Source: Gardnerella piotii (GTDB taxonomy: Bacteria > Actinomycetota > Actinomycetes > Actinomycetales > Bifidobacteriaceae). From it: a DNA stretch of 64,000 nucleotides. The notes beneath the pieces were generated by a model. It was not told the DNA's origin. It saw only the letters and a list, made by a program, of their open reading frames with translations, and did no database searches. The DNA lies in contig NZ_QJUV01000001.1 in assembly GCF_003397585.1 (NCBI RefSeq), forward strand, positions 434,001 to 498,000. The letters run 5' to 3'. Position numbers and translations under genes: made by a program. Numbering within the stretch: position 1 is the stretch's first letter; each line of letters begins with the position of its first letter. Below are positions 17,834 to 26,839 of this stretch, piece after piece.

Positions 17834-19255
17834 TTATTCGCAATCTTCTGGCTTAGGAATCAAGAACGAGCATGCAAACGCGAGCGCAAGCAGCACGATT
17901 CCAGCAATCATCGAAGCAACGTAGCCAGTGGTGGCTCCAGCGTTCTGCGCAAAATTGGTCATAACAGCGTAAAGAATTGCAAAGCTCAATCCTGCTCCAA
18001 GGTTAAACGCGCCAGCATTCATGCCAGGCAAATATCCAGGATTATCTTTAGGAGAAAGCACAATTCCAAGGCCGTTAAGCATAATGTTTGCAACACCTGC
18101 GTAGCTAATTCCAAGCCACAAAGAAAGCACTACAAGAGCGAAAACAGAAGGCATTTCGGCAACGTACATTCCAAATACAACGCCAAGAACGCTTACAAGG
18201 ATTCCAGCGCGCAAAACGAGTCGGTATCCAAACTTTGCAGCAAGCATGCCAGCAACAGGACCAAACACAAAGCCAATGATTGCGTAAGGCGTAAGAGTTG
18301 CAAAGCTAACCACACTTGCGCTCATTGCAGCTCCAGACTTAACATCTTGTGCAAGCTGTGGAACAACGCCATTCATGATTGCAAAAACGCCCGTCATTGT
18401 AAGAAGTGTGCAAGAAAGCAATCCCCAAGTGCGGCGTTGGCTCATATATTTTGTAGAAACAAGCGGAGCGGAGTTTTTGCCCTCTACGTTCCAGAAGATT
18501 ACAAAGAAAACGATTGCAAGAACTACAAGAACTGCCACAAGAGTCAAGTTGGCGCTAGCAAGCTTGCCGATTTCGTTAATCGCAAGATATGCAGCCAAGA
18601 ACGCGATGCCAAGCGTTACAACACCAACCCAATCCATCTTAGGAGTGTCTTGAGCGTGCGATTCTTCGGTCTGGAATATAACCAAAAGAACTGCAATCAC
18701 GCCGATTACAGCCATAGTACAAAACACGGATCTAAATCCAAAGTTGCCTGCGAGCCAGCCGCCTGCAAGTGCGTCAACGCCTGCAATTCCGCCATTTACA
18801 GACGTTAAAATTGCCATCAACTTTGCGTAACGCTTTTCTTCGCTAACGCGCACGCGCAGCATAATCAAGCACATTGGCACAACTGGACCGCTTGCGCCTT
18901 GAAGGATTCGGCCAATCATAAGAACCGTAACATTTGGTGCAATGGCGCTAATCACGCATCCTAAAATGGTTGAAATCAGAATGCCTGTAAGTACTTTTTT
19001 GCGGCCAACAAGGTCTGCCAAGCGAGGTAGGAATAGCGAAAACAGCGCTGCTGCAGTAAAGAACACAGTTTGTGTTAGCGCGATTTGCGTATCCGTTGTT
19101 TTAAGCTCGTGCGTCATAGTGGCGAGTGCTGGGGAGAGCATGGATGCGTTTAGCTGGAACGCAAAAATGGCCACTAGAAGTGCGGTCATAAGTGCTACGA
19201 TTGAGCGTCCGCCCTTGTCTAACATGTGTGGAGCTGGAGATGAAACCTCAGTCAT
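17834..19255 (-). CDS. MFS transporter, probable nucleoside-related
   Basis: Inner-membrane permease of 473 residues with about 12-14 hydrophobic segments and the MFS loop signature LPRLADLVGRKKVLTG near residue 77-92, then IGRILQGASGPVVPMCLIMLR. This places it near the drug:H+ antiporter-2 branch, whose members are often annotated as exporters. It lies 123 bases after the nucleoside hydrolase on the same strand, so nucleoside or ribose-related uptake is the better inference from context. TAGGAGTT precedes ATG 19255. Substrate unproven. Confidence 0.8.
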   Translation of the reverse strand: MTEVSSPAPHMLDKGGRSIVALMTALLVAIFAFQLNASMLSPALATMTHELKTTDTQIALTQTVFFTAAALFSLFLPRLADLVGRKKVLTGILISTILGCVISAIAPNVTVLMIGRILQGASGPVVPMCLIMLRVRVSEEKRYAKLMAILTSVNGGIAGVDALAGGWLAGNFGFRSVFCTMAVIGVIAVLLVIFQTEESHAQDTPKMDWVGVVTLGIAFLAAYLAINEIGKLASANLTLVAVLVVLAIVFFVIFWNVEGKNSAPLVSTKYMSQRRTWGLLSCTLLTMTGVFAIMNGVVPQLAQDVKSGAAMSASVVSFATLTPYAIIGFVFGPVAGMLAAKFGYRLVLRAGILVSVLGVVFGMYVAEMPSVFALVVLSLWLGISYAGVANIMLNGLGIVLSPKDNPGYLPGMNAGAFNLGAGLSFAILYAVMTNFAQNAGATTGYVASMIAGIVLLALAFACSFLIPKPEDCE

Positions 19256-19378
19256 AATAACTCCTATATATTGTTTGGTTATTAGGGATCTTCTCTTGTT
19301 AGGGATTTTCTCTATTATCTTTTATTTATTTGTTTGATGTATATTGTTTGACTATTTGGTTTATTTGACTTACTTGAC

Positions 19379-20326
19379 TTATTTGATTCCATCGATTCGC
19401 TTTAGAGCGTCGATAATCAAATCCCAGAACTTGTTAAAGTCAAGCTTAGTGGCCACTTGCGTGTGGCATTCGCTTGCGGATGGCTCTGGTCCGCGCAAGT
19501 CTGCAACCGTCATTCCAAGTGTTAAATCGCCTTTAATTTCAACGTCTAGAGGGCATCTGCGAGTTTGTACAACACTGTGGTCAATCAAGTACGCAACCGT
19601 GCAAGGATCGTGCACAGGTGGGTCAATAAAATCTTGATTGTTTTGGTATGTTTTGCGGAAGAAGTCCATCAAGCCGCTTGCAAACGCAGAAAGAGGTGTG
19701 CCGATTGCGTCGATTTTAGCTTGTACTTGCGGTGTGCAAAGTGCTTGGTGCGTTAAATCAAGACCAACCATTGTAATAGGCCAATCTTCATTAAACACAA
19801 CGTGAGCGGCTTCAGGATCTACCTTAATGTTAAATTCTGCGACCGCGCTCCAATTTCCAACGTGGTAGCCGCCGCCCATAAGCACAACTTCCTTAACGCG
19901 GCTAACGATTCGCGGCTCCATTCGCGCAGCCATTGCAATGTTTGTAAGTGGGCCAGTTGGAACAAGTGTAATCGTGCCTGGCTCGCTGTTCATAATCGTG
20001 TTGATAATCCAGTTTACTGCGTGGCCTTCGTCTAATGGGCGAGTTGGCTTTGGGAGAGTTACTCCGTCTAGGCCAGTTTCGCCATGAATGGATGCAGCCA
20101 CTTCTAGCGGGCGAATCATTGGGCGATCGCATCCTGCGTGAACTGGAATGTTTGTTGCGTGAGCCATTTCTAGCGTTGCTCGCGCGTTGTACGTAACTTT
20201 TTCGAGGCTTTGATTACCGCCGACTGTTGTTACGCCAATCAAATCAATGTTTGGGTTGCCAAGCGCTAGAAGAATTGCCATCGCGTCGTCGTGGCCAGGG
20301 TCGCAATCTAAAATGATTGAAGTCAT
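19379..20326 (-). CDS. Ribonucleoside hydrolase (IunH family)
   Basis: Cleaves nucleosides to base and ribose. The 315-residue product has the family calcium site DCDPGHDDAMAILLAL near residues 7-22, VHAGCDRPMIRP, VPTGPLTNIAMAAR, AEFNIKVDPEAAHVVF and the C-terminal His motif PPVHDPCTVAYLID. AAGGAG precedes ATG 20326. It is the first gene of a two-gene operon with the MFS gene. Released ribose could enter the ribokinase/Prs route encoded at 3.1-5.2 kb. Base preference cannot be read from the sequence. Confidence 0.9.
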   Translation of the reverse strand: MTSIILDCDPGHDDAMAILLALGNPNIDLIGVTTVGGNQSLEKVTYNARATLEMAHATNIPVHAGCDRPMIRPLEVAASIHGETGLDGVTLPKPTRPLDEGHAVNWIINTIMNSEPGTITLVPTGPLTNIAMAARMEPRIVSRVKEVVLMGGGYHVGNWSAVAEFNIKVDPEAAHVVFNEDWPITMVGLDLTHQALCTPQVQAKIDAIGTPLSAFASGLMDFFRKTYQNNQDFIDPPVHDPCTVAYLIDHSVVQTRRCPLDVEIKGDLTLGMTVADLRGPEPSASECHTQVATKLDFNKFWDLIIDALKRIDGIK

Positions 20327-20456
20327 TGCTGCTCCTTAGTTGTTTAGTTGTATGTCAGTTGTATTTGGGATTTAGATATTTTATGCTTAGGCTTTTTAGC
20401 AAACTTCATTGTTTAGCGTAGTTTGGGATAAATCGCCAGAAACCAGTGCTAAGCAA

Positions 20457-20482
20457 CATTTGTTGATGTTAATAAACAAATG
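20457..20482. promoter_or_regulatory. Inverted repeat, candidate operator of nucleoside operon
   Basis: CATTTGTT (20457-20464) and AACAAATG (20475-20482) form a perfect 8-base inverted repeat with a 10-base centre. It lies 131 bases upstream of the hydrolase start, in the divergent region shared with rsmD. It may bind the winged-helix kinase or another regulator. Confidence 0.35.
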
Positions 20483-20553
20483 ACCAATACAATTTTAACA
20501 AGGATAAAATTTGACACAAGTAAAAAAGATGCATAAGGCAAAATAAATTAAAA

Positions 20554-20562
20554 TGATATGCT
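20554..20562 (+). promoter_or_regulatory. Extended -10 for leaderless rsmD
   Basis: TG-A-TATGCT ends six bases before ATG 20569, and no ribosome-binding site is present. A TTGACA at 20511 is too far away to be its -35. Confidence 0.5.
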
Positions 20563-20568
20563 TAAAAT

Positions 20569-21159
20569 ATGCACGTAATTGCAGGAAGATTTAAAGGCAC
20601 GCCATTATGCGCCGCAAAGTCATGTACAAGACCAACAACAGACCGCACAAAAGAGGCGATTTTTTCTAGACTCGACTCGTGGGGAGTGTGCGGGGGAGCG
20701 CGCGTACTCGACTTATTCGCTGGAACCGCTGCGTTGGGTGTAGAGGCGATTTCTAGGGGTGCAAACGAGCTGGTGTGTGTAGAGGCTAACGCGGCTGCGG
20801 CGGCACTAATTGCAAAAACCGTTAAAGTGCTAGAAAGTCAAAGCGCGTGGAGCCAGGATTTAAGCGTGCGCGTAAATAAAAAGCGTGCGGAGCAGTTTGT
20901 GCAAGACTACAGCGGCGAGGCTTTCGATTTGGTGTTTATAGATCCGCCGTACGCGTTGGAGACGGCACAAGTTGAGCTTTTGATTGAAAACATGGTTAAT
21001 AGGGGCGTTGTGAGCGCTGCTGCAGATACGTTGATTGTTTTGGAGCGTAGCGCGCGCAGCGTTGTGCCTAAGATTTGCGCGGGGTGGGAGATTTTCGACA
21101 CGCGCAACTATGGTGAGACTGCAGTTATGTTTATTCAAACTTCGCGCAACAGCAAATAA
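20569..21159 (+). CDS. rsmD: 16S rRNA (guanine966-N2)-methyltransferase
   Basis: SAM-dependent methylation of G966 in 16S rRNA. The 196-residue protein begins HVIAGRFKGTPLCAAKSCTRPTTDRTKEAIF, has the SAM motif ARVLDLFAGTAALGVEAISRGA, and the N-methyltransferase motif IV as FDLVFIDPPYAL. The length is normal. It is close to, but convergent with, trmD. In other actinobacteria rsmD is usually next to recG and coaD. Here those genes are separated by several kilobases. Confidence 0.93.
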   Translation: MHVIAGRFKGTPLCAAKSCTRPTTDRTKEAIFSRLDSWGVCGGARVLDLFAGTAALGVEAISRGANELVCVEANAAAAALIAKTVKVLESQSAWSQDLSVRVNKKRAEQFVQDYSGEAFDLVFIDPPYALETAQVELLIENMVNRGVVSAAADTLIVLERSARSVVPKICAGWEIFDTRNYGETAVMFIQTSRNSK

Positions 21160-21174
21160 GAAACCGTGCAAATT

Positions 21175-22035
21175 CTATAGGCGTTTTGGCGAATCGCCAG
21201 AAACCTCCCATCCAAGGCTAATCAGCGTTTTTCTATCCTGCTTACTAAGCGACTTGCAATCAAGTTTCTCAATCAAATCTGGTCTAATTTGACTTGTGCG
21301 CTCCAACGCATCATCTCTACGGAATCGATCCACTTTAGCGTGGTCGCCCGAAGTAAGAATCGCAGGCACACTAATGCCGCGCCAAGTTGTTGGACGCGTG
21401 TACTGGTGATGCTCAAGAATCGCGTCCGCGCCCGTGTACGACTCTTCCACAATCGACTCAGGGTTACCCATAAAGCCTGGAATCAAGCGCGTAATGGCCT
21501 CTACCATAACGCTAACAGCAACTTCGCCGCCGTTAAGAACGTAGTCGCCAATAGAGTACTCGCGCACATCTAAGCCGCGCGATTTGTAGTATTCTGGGAT
21601 TCGCGCGTCGTAGCCTTCGTAGCGGCCACATCCAAACACGAGTCGCTTTGCGTTTGCTAATTGCGTTGCGTCTTTTTGCGAAAACAGTGGTGCAGAAGGA
21701 TTTGGGAAGATTAGAATTGTGCCGTTATCAACGCTATTGTTTGCGATGCAGTTATTGTCGTCGCAGACATCGCAGACATCGCCGCTGTTATCTGCGATAT
21801 TATTGCCACTAAAAAGCAGCTCATCCAGGCACTCCGACCACACCTCTGGCTTCATCACCATTCCAGCGCCGCCGCCAACTGGTGTATCGTCAACCGATTG
21901 ATGAACGTCGTGCGTCCATCTTCTAAGATTGTACGCGTTGATTTTAAGCAGGCCATTATCTTGCGCTTTGCCGAGCAAGCTTAAATCAAGCATGCGAAAA
22001 TATTCTGGAAATACGGAGATTATGTCGATTTGCAT
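21175..22035 (-). CDS. trmD: tRNA (guanine37-N1)-methyltransferase
   Basis: Methylates G37 of tRNAs reading CNN codons, preventing +1 frameshifts. The 286-residue SPOUT protein shows MQIDIISVFPEYFRMLDLSLLGKA, the HDVHQSVDDTPVGGGAGMVMKPEVW segment, the knot region FGCGRYEGYDARIPE and EYSIGDYVLNGGEVAV. Residues ~80-105 contain an Asn/Asp/Cys-rich insert (DNSGDVCDVCDDNNCIANNSVDNG) not usual for TrmD. It is the last gene of the rpsP-khpA-rimM-trmD operon. Confidence 0.95.
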   Translation of the reverse strand: MQIDIISVFPEYFRMLDLSLLGKAQDNGLLKINAYNLRRWTHDVHQSVDDTPVGGGAGMVMKPEVWSECLDELLFSGNNIADNSGDVCDVCDDNNCIANNSVDNGTILIFPNPSAPLFSQKDATQLANAKRLVFGCGRYEGYDARIPEYYKSRGLDVREYSIGDYVLNGGEVAVSVMVEAITRLIPGFMGNPESIVEESYTGADAILEHHQYTRPTTWRGISVPAILTSGDHAKVDRFRRDDALERTSQIRPDLIEKLDCKSLSKQDRKTLISLGWEVSGDSPKRL

Positions 22036-22066
22036 TTTTATAAGCCTTAAGCTTAAATCCTGCGCA

Positions 22067-22663
22067 TTAAAGCCCAGGGATTAAGCCGCCTGGAGGGTCT
22101 AAAGTTAAATATTCGTCTTTAAGATTTACTTCTGGAACAAGCGCTTGAACAAAAGGAACTAGCGCAATTTTATCATCGCCAACTGGCTCCAAAAGGCGGA
22201 TTTTAAGCAGCGACTGAGCGCCGTCCACAACGTCTACGACTTTGCCGATTTCGCGAGGAGCAACACCAAGTGAATTATTCTTACAAATGCGCGCGCTAAG
22301 GCCTACTAAATCCTTAATATACCAGGCGTTTTCTTGCTCTAACTCTTCCGCGCTTTGAGCCTTAGTGTAAAGCTCCAAGCCGTTTAATGCCTCTGCGTCG
22401 TTACGATTTAGGCTTTGTTCAAAAAGTAGAATCCAGCGGTTTTTGAAAGTGCGAGAAGCTTCGATTGTAAACTCGCGCTCGCCATCTTGCGTGTAAAGCA
22501 CATTGCCTGGTTCAAAGCGATTATAAGGTTCGTCTGTAAAGATTTGAACCGTGACTTCGCCTTTTAATCCTTGCGCTTTTCCAATACGACAAACCCTCAG
22601 TAGGGTGTTTGCACCTTGCTGAGGGTTGTCAAAAAGTTGGTTTTTAGCCACGTTCAATCTCAC
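22067..22663 (-). CDS. rimM: 16S rRNA processing protein RimM
   Basis: Ribosome maturation factor that binds S19 during assembly of the 30S head. It has 198 residues from GTG 22663, which overlaps the khpA stop (GTGA), suggesting coupled translation. A second in-frame GTG at 22651 is possible. Motifs are LLRVCRIGKAQGLKGEVTVQIFTD and a PRC-barrel C-terminal half (WYIKDLVGLSARI; GKVVDVVDGAQSLLKIRL). Upstream of trmD as in most bacteria. Confidence 0.93.
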   Translation of the reverse strand: MRLNVAKNQLFDNPQQGANTLLRVCRIGKAQGLKGEVTVQIFTDEPYNRFEPGNVLYTQDGEREFTIEASRTFKNRWILLFEQSLNRNDAEALNGLELYTKAQSAEELEQENAWYIKDLVGLSARICKNNSLGVAPREIGKVVDVVDGAQSLLKIRLLEPVGDDKIALVPFVQALVPEVNLKDEYLTLDPPGGLIPGL

Positions 22664-22893
22664 TTACGTACGTCCATAATGTCTACGCGCACGTTGCGAT
22701 GGCTTAGAGCCTGCACAACAATACGAATAGCATTGGCGGTACGACCGTTTCTTCCAATAACGCGACCGATGTCTTCTGGATTTACGCGCACGCGCAAAAG
22801 TTCGCCGCGAGCGTTTGAATGAGAACGCACGGATACGTCATCTGGAAAATCCACAATGTTCTTAATGAGATGTTCCACAGCTTGAGCCAGCAT
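22660..22893 (-). CDS. khpA: KH-domain RNA-binding protein KhpA
   Basis: A 77-residue protein that is almost entirely one KH domain. Its GxxG loop is GRNG within NPEDIGRVIGRNGRTANAIR. KhpA usually pairs with KhpB/Jag and affects RNA stability and cell division. It lies between rpsP and rimM, the standard position in Gram-positives, two bases after the rpsP stop and overlapping rimM. Confidence 0.93.
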   Translation of the reverse strand: MLAQAVEHLIKNIVDFPDDVSVRSHSNARGELLRVRVNPEDIGRVIGRNGRTANAIRIVVQALSHRNVRVDIMDVRK

Positions 22894-22895
22894 AA

Positions 22896-23369
22896 TTACT
22901 CAGCCTTTTCCTCGGCTTCAGCATCTGCTGCTGGAGCTTCTTCAGTGGCTTCTTCGGCTTCGTTCTTAGCGGCTTCTGCAGCAGCCTGAGCCTTTGCAGC
23001 GGCTTCGGACTTAGCGGCCTTAAGCTTCTGAGCTTCGGCTTCTACAGCCTCAACGCGAGCCTGAGCATCTGGGCCAGCTTCGGAAGTCTTCAAAGTGCCT
23101 TCTGCACCTTCAAGACCCTTGAACTTCTGCCAATCGCCAGTAATCTTTAGCAGCTTCAACACTGGTTCGGTTGGCTGTGCGCCAACGCCAAGCCAGTACT
23201 GTGCGCGATCAGACTTAATCTGAATCAAAGATGGCTGCTTGTTTGGATCGTAGATGCCGATCTCTTCGATGGACTTGCCGTTACGCTTGTTGCGCGAATC
23301 AGAAATTACAACGCGATAGAAGGCGTAGAACTTCTTGCCCAATCTCTTAAGACGAATCTTGGTTGCCAA
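22896..23369 (-). CDS. rpsP: 30S ribosomal protein S16
   Basis: Small-subunit assembly protein. The start is placed at TTG 23369 because AAGGAGAG lies seven bases upstream and the protein then begins with the usual [20 protein letters not shown]. In-frame codons further upstream add an unrelated 35-residue lead. The product is 157 residues: the S16 core (to about residue 90, [35 protein letters not shown]) followed by an Ala/Glu/Lys-rich tail, as in other actinobacteria. It heads the operon with khpA, rimM and trmD. Confidence 0.93.
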   Translation of the reverse strand: MATKIRLKRLGKKFYAFYRVVISDSRNKRNGKSIEEIGIYDPNKQPSLIQIKSDRAQYWLGVGAQPTEPVLKLLKITGDWQKFKGLEGAEGTLKTSEAGPDAQARVEAVEAEAQKLKAAKSEAAAKAQAAAEAAKNEAEEATEEAPAADAEAEEKAE

Positions 23370-23514
23370 AATGGCTCTCCTTATAACTAGAGTCGTAGAA
23401 TTTCGCTCGGGTGTGGGGCACTCCTTGCGAGTTCCACTGTTCCTCGCGTGGTCGATAAGAGGGCTTCGATTCACGCGAATAACTTTTCTATTATGACTGA
23501 TTGCGTGGACTATA

Positions 23515-23892
23515 CGCTCCGACCTGCCTTCGCGCTTAGAGCGTAGTGCGCGAACGATATTTCCTATTTCCTATTTACTGTTGCGAGAGGGCTGGCTAAT
23601 TCTTGTCTCACAACGCTCCGCCTATTACGTGTAGTATAGAGTTGCGGTTGTTCCGATTCGGCTTTAATTTTTTGTTTTTGGTTGAAGCTTGTTTGTAGGC
23701 GTGTGTCATTGGATTATTTGGTATCGGCTGCCGCTCTTATACTGTTCGACCAAGAATCACCCAGCCCTCTTGCATGCTTAAACTTTTTCGTATCTTTCAT
23801 CGCCGAGATTCTCGATTTTTCTTGCTGCTTCAGCGAATCACCATTTCATGCTGAGGTTCGCTTCATTCGCCGCGAAAAATCTCGAATCTCTA
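23515..23892. repeat. Composite structured element, copy 2
   Basis: Same order as 17277-17575: partial modular element (CGACCTGCCTTCGCGC..., 23521-23557), the tract TTCCTATTTACTGTTGCG, a long-range stem with arms 23586-23605 (AGAGGGCTGGCTAATTCTTG) and 23751-23770 (CAAGAATCACCCAGCCCTCT, 18 of 20 paired), then the 112-base block 23781-23892. The arms differ from copy 1 but still match each other. Lies between rpsP and the EEP gene. No supported reading frame. Confidence 0.75.
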
Positions 23893-23964
23893 CCTTGCTT
23901 AGTGGAGTAATGTACGCAAAGAGCATTGTTATTCGGGCGAATAAGCGGGGAGATAGAGGAGGAG

Positions 23965-25050
23965 CTAGAGGAGGATTGAAACGCAAACGATTAGCGCAAA
24001 GTGGTCACTGCCGTCCACGCGAATCGCGCGTTGCTCTGTGGCTATAGCGATGCATCCGCTTGATTTTACTAACACATGGTCAAGCGCAAGATTCGGCCAT
24101 TTTTGCCACGTTGGCCAAGTCTTTAGTCGCTTGCCGATTTGCATTGATGCGTCTAAAAAGCCTGATTTTAGTAGCTTTCTAAAGCTTGGGTGGTCTGGAG
24201 TAGAGTTTAAGTCTCCGCCGATTATTGTGACTTTTTTGCATCCGCTTTTATTGTGATTTTCGCCGATTTTTGCAAGCGACATTATTCCGCTGCTCCAAGC
24301 ATCGCATCCGCGCATAGGCGACTTTGGATGCGCTGAGGCAAATGTTATTAGAAGATTTTCCGCGGAAGAATCGCCAGCTTCTAAAGACGAGTCGCAAGCA
24401 ACCGCCGTAACAATTGGCACGTTTGCTGCATCAATCTTAATCGACTTGCCAAAAGATTCCTTAATATTGCTTAGTCGCGTATAAATCGCGTTAAATCCGC
24501 CATTTTCGTGGTTGTTTGTATTTCCCAATTGTACATGCGCAAAATCGCGCCTAATCCCAAGTTTTTCAAGGTTTTTTACAAGTTTTTCGCTAACTTCTTG
24601 TAAAAGAATCGTGTCGATTTTATGCGTTTTTGCGAGTTTTATTATTTGACTTGCGTTTGCGCGGCCATATCTGCAATTAAGCGTCATAACGCGGATTTCT
24701 AGTGATTTTTCTAGTGATGGTTCTGGCGATTTTTCCTGTTTTATTCGCATCAATCTTCTTGCAAAATACGGCGTATACGATTTCAAAGAGATTAAGAATA
24801 ACAGTGCATATGCAACGCACAAAAATACGTAAGATTTATAAAATTCATTTTGCGAGCGTGTTGCAACTGCAGCCACAGCGCTGGCGATTAGCCCAAACCC
24901 TGCGCAAAACGGCGCAATCGGAAGCAGCGCAATAACATATGGCAATGGTTTTAGCTTATCCGCTCCAGCTGGCAGCCACCTAAGCAGCTGCCAAACTAGA
25001 AGCAAAACAAGCGAAATAAATAAAATCGCAAGTAAAATCGAGTAAATCAT
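23965..25050 (-). CDS. Membrane-anchored endonuclease/exonuclease/phosphatase family protein
   Basis: A 361-residue protein. The N-terminus has about three membrane segments (IYSILLAILFISLVLLLVWQL; LPYVIALLPIAPFCAGFGLIASA; SYVFLCVAYALLFLISL), with the catalytic domain following. EEP-superfamily motifs are MTLNCRYGRANASQI, DTILLQEVSEKLV, IIGGDLNSTPDHPSFRKLL, ALDHVLVKS and the final DGSDHFALIV. Such proteins cleave nucleic acids, phospholipids or inositol phosphates. The substrate cannot be told here. A central insert carries VACDSSLEAGDSSAEN. Apparently leaderless, with TATAAC six bases before ATG. Confidence 0.85.
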   Translation of the reverse strand: MIYSILLAILFISLVLLLVWQLLRWLPAGADKLKPLPYVIALLPIAPFCAGFGLIASAVAAVATRSQNEFYKSYVFLCVAYALLFLISLKSYTPYFARRLMRIKQEKSPEPSLEKSLEIRVMTLNCRYGRANASQIIKLAKTHKIDTILLQEVSEKLVKNLEKLGIRRDFAHVQLGNTNNHENGGFNAIYTRLSNIKESFGKSIKIDAANVPIVTAVACDSSLEAGDSSAENLLITFASAHPKSPMRGCDAWSSGIMSLAKIGENHNKSGCKKVTIIGGDLNSTPDHPSFRKLLKSGFLDASMQIGKRLKTWPTWQKWPNLALDHVLVKSSGCIAIATEQRAIRVDGSDHFALIVCVSILL

Positions 25051-25056
25051 CTACTG

Positions 25057-25062
25057 GTTATA
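25057..25062 (-). promoter_or_regulatory. -10 box for leaderless EEP gene
   Basis: TATAAC on the minus strand ends six bases before the ATG at 25050. No ribosome-binding site is seen. Confidence 0.45.
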
Positions 25063-25084
25063 TGGATTATTCGCATTATTTGCA

Positions 25085-26788
25085 TTATCTGCCGAAAAGT
25101 CCTGCGAGTCCGCCACCCAAATTAGGCGGCAAATCAGGCATTCCGCCAGCAAAATCACCTTCGCCACTCATAAGATTTTGAAGATTTTCTGGCAAATTAT
25201 TAGGCAAATCCTGCTTCTTCTTCATAAAGGCAGACTCGCCAGCGTCATCGCCATCATTTGCATTATTTGCATAAGAATTTCCAGACAAGCGGTCTCTGAG
25301 AGCGCGCTCTTCGGCCTCGCGGCGCATAGGATTGCCAGACTTTCCGCCCTTCTTCTTGCTCTTTTTGTCTTTACGCTTAGACTTTCCAGCTCCGCCGCCA
25401 AACCCAGGAATTCCGCCCATTCCAGGCATTCCTGCGCCGCCGCCATTGCTCATGCGCTTCATCATCTTAGCTGCTTGCTCAAAGCGTTGCAAAAGCGCAT
25501 TCACCGCGGAAACTGAAACGCCTGCGCCAGCTGCGATTCGCGCGCGCCTAGAACCATCAATAATCTTGGTGTCTTTGCGTTCCTTAGGCGTCATCGAGCG
25601 AATAATCGCCTCTGTGCGGTCTATCTCGCGGTCGTCAAACTGCTCAAGCTCTTGCCTGTGCGCCGCCATTCCAGGCATCATGCCAAGAATTTTCTTCATA
25701 GAACCAAGCTTTTTAACCTGCTGAAGCTGATCCAAAAAGTCATCTAGTCCAAAAGTTCCTTCAGATATTTTGGCGGCCGCTTTTCTAGACTCTTCCTCGT
25801 CAAACTGTTTTTGCGCATTCTCAATAAGCGTTAGAATATCGCCCATATCTAGGATTCTGGAGGCCATTCTATCTGGGTGGAAAATCTCAAAATCCTTCAA
25901 ACCTTCGCCAGTAGAAGCGAACAAAATCGGCTTGCCAGTTACGCTTGCAACAGATAGCGCAGCGCCGCCTCGCGCATCGCCATCTAACTTAGAAAGCACA
26001 ACGCCCGTAAAGTCAACGCCCTCGTTAAACGCTTGAGCCGTGCGAACGGCATCCTGACCAATCATGGCGTCTATAACAAACAGGATTTCTTGCGGATTAA
26101 CAGTATCGCGAATTTCGCGCGCCTGCTGCATAAGAGCATCGTCCACGCCAAGGCGACCAGCGGTATCGATAATAACCGTGTCGTACATTTTTGCGCGCGC
26201 GTAGTCGATGGAATCTCGCGCAACCTTAACAGGGTCTCCAGTTGCTAAACCAGCCGAAACGACTTCGCTGCCGCCATCACTTTGCACGCCTCGTTCTGGC
26301 GCAAAAATCGCCACGCCTGCGCGCTCGGCAACAACCTCAAGCTGCGTAACGGCGTTAGGGCGCTGCAAATCCGCCGCAACAAGCAAAGGCGTATGGCCCG
26401 AATCCTTAAGCCAGTAGCCCAATTTTCCTGCGAGCGTTGTTTTACCAGCGCCTTGCAAGCCAGCAAGCATGATTACGGTTGGAGGGTATTTTGCAAAATT
26501 CAGCGGTCGCTCAACGCCTGCGCCCAAAACGTTTGTAAGCTCGTCGTTTACAATTCGCACAACCTGTTGCGCAGGATTTAGTGCGCTAGAAACTTCTTCG
26601 CCTAGTGCGCGCTCGCGGATTTTAGCGGTAAAAGATCGCACAACGTCTAGAGCCACGTCTGCGTCTAAAAGTGCGCGGCGGATTTCGCGAATCGTGCCGT
26701 CTATGTCGGAATCGGATAATTTGCCTTTTCTGCGCAAGTGCTTGAATGCGCCAGAAAGTCTTTCTGTTAACGAACTAAATGCTGCCAT
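25085..26788 (-). CDS. ffh: Signal recognition particle protein Ffh
   Basis: GTPase that binds signal peptides and 4.5S RNA to target proteins to the membrane. The 567-residue product has the N domain (LTERLSGAFKHLRRKGKLSDSDIDGTIREIRRALLDADV), G1 MLAGLQGAGKTTLAGKLG, DTAGRLGVDDAL, SKLDGDARGGAAL, and an M domain from ~320 with Met-rich MMPGMAAHRQELEQF. The RNA-binding segment reads RRARIAAGAGVSVSAVN. The C-terminal ~110 residues are Gly/Met/Lys-rich (GGAGMPGMGGIPGFGGG; KSKRKDKKSKKKGGKSG), longer than in most Ffh but common in actinobacteria. Possibly leaderless (TAGAAT nine bases upstream). Confidence 0.95.
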   Translation of the reverse strand: MAAFSSLTERLSGAFKHLRRKGKLSDSDIDGTIREIRRALLDADVALDVVRSFTAKIRERALGEEVSSALNPAQQVVRIVNDELTNVLGAGVERPLNFAKYPPTVIMLAGLQGAGKTTLAGKLGYWLKDSGHTPLLVAADLQRPNAVTQLEVVAERAGVAIFAPERGVQSDGGSEVVSAGLATGDPVKVARDSIDYARAKMYDTVIIDTAGRLGVDDALMQQAREIRDTVNPQEILFVIDAMIGQDAVRTAQAFNEGVDFTGVVLSKLDGDARGGAALSVASVTGKPILFASTGEGLKDFEIFHPDRMASRILDMGDILTLIENAQKQFDEEESRKAAAKISEGTFGLDDFLDQLQQVKKLGSMKKILGMMPGMAAHRQELEQFDDREIDRTEAIIRSMTPKERKDTKIIDGSRRARIAAGAGVSVSAVNALLQRFEQAAKMMKRMSNGGGAGMPGMGGIPGFGGGAGKSKRKDKKSKKKGGKSGNPMRREAEERALRDRLSGNSYANNANDGDDAGESAFMKKKQDLPNNLPENLQNLMSGEGDFAGGMPDLPPNLGGGLAGLFGR

Positions 26789-26839
26789 AATTGCTCTATT
26801 CTACAGGTTGTTTGGAATGTTTTGTTATATTGTTTTTGC

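Noticed and set aside
17771..18808. 345-codon open frame on the plus strand
   Set aside because: Lies opposite the MFS transporter, composition is Lys/Asn/Cys/His-rich with no domain, and the opposite strand has clear family motifs.
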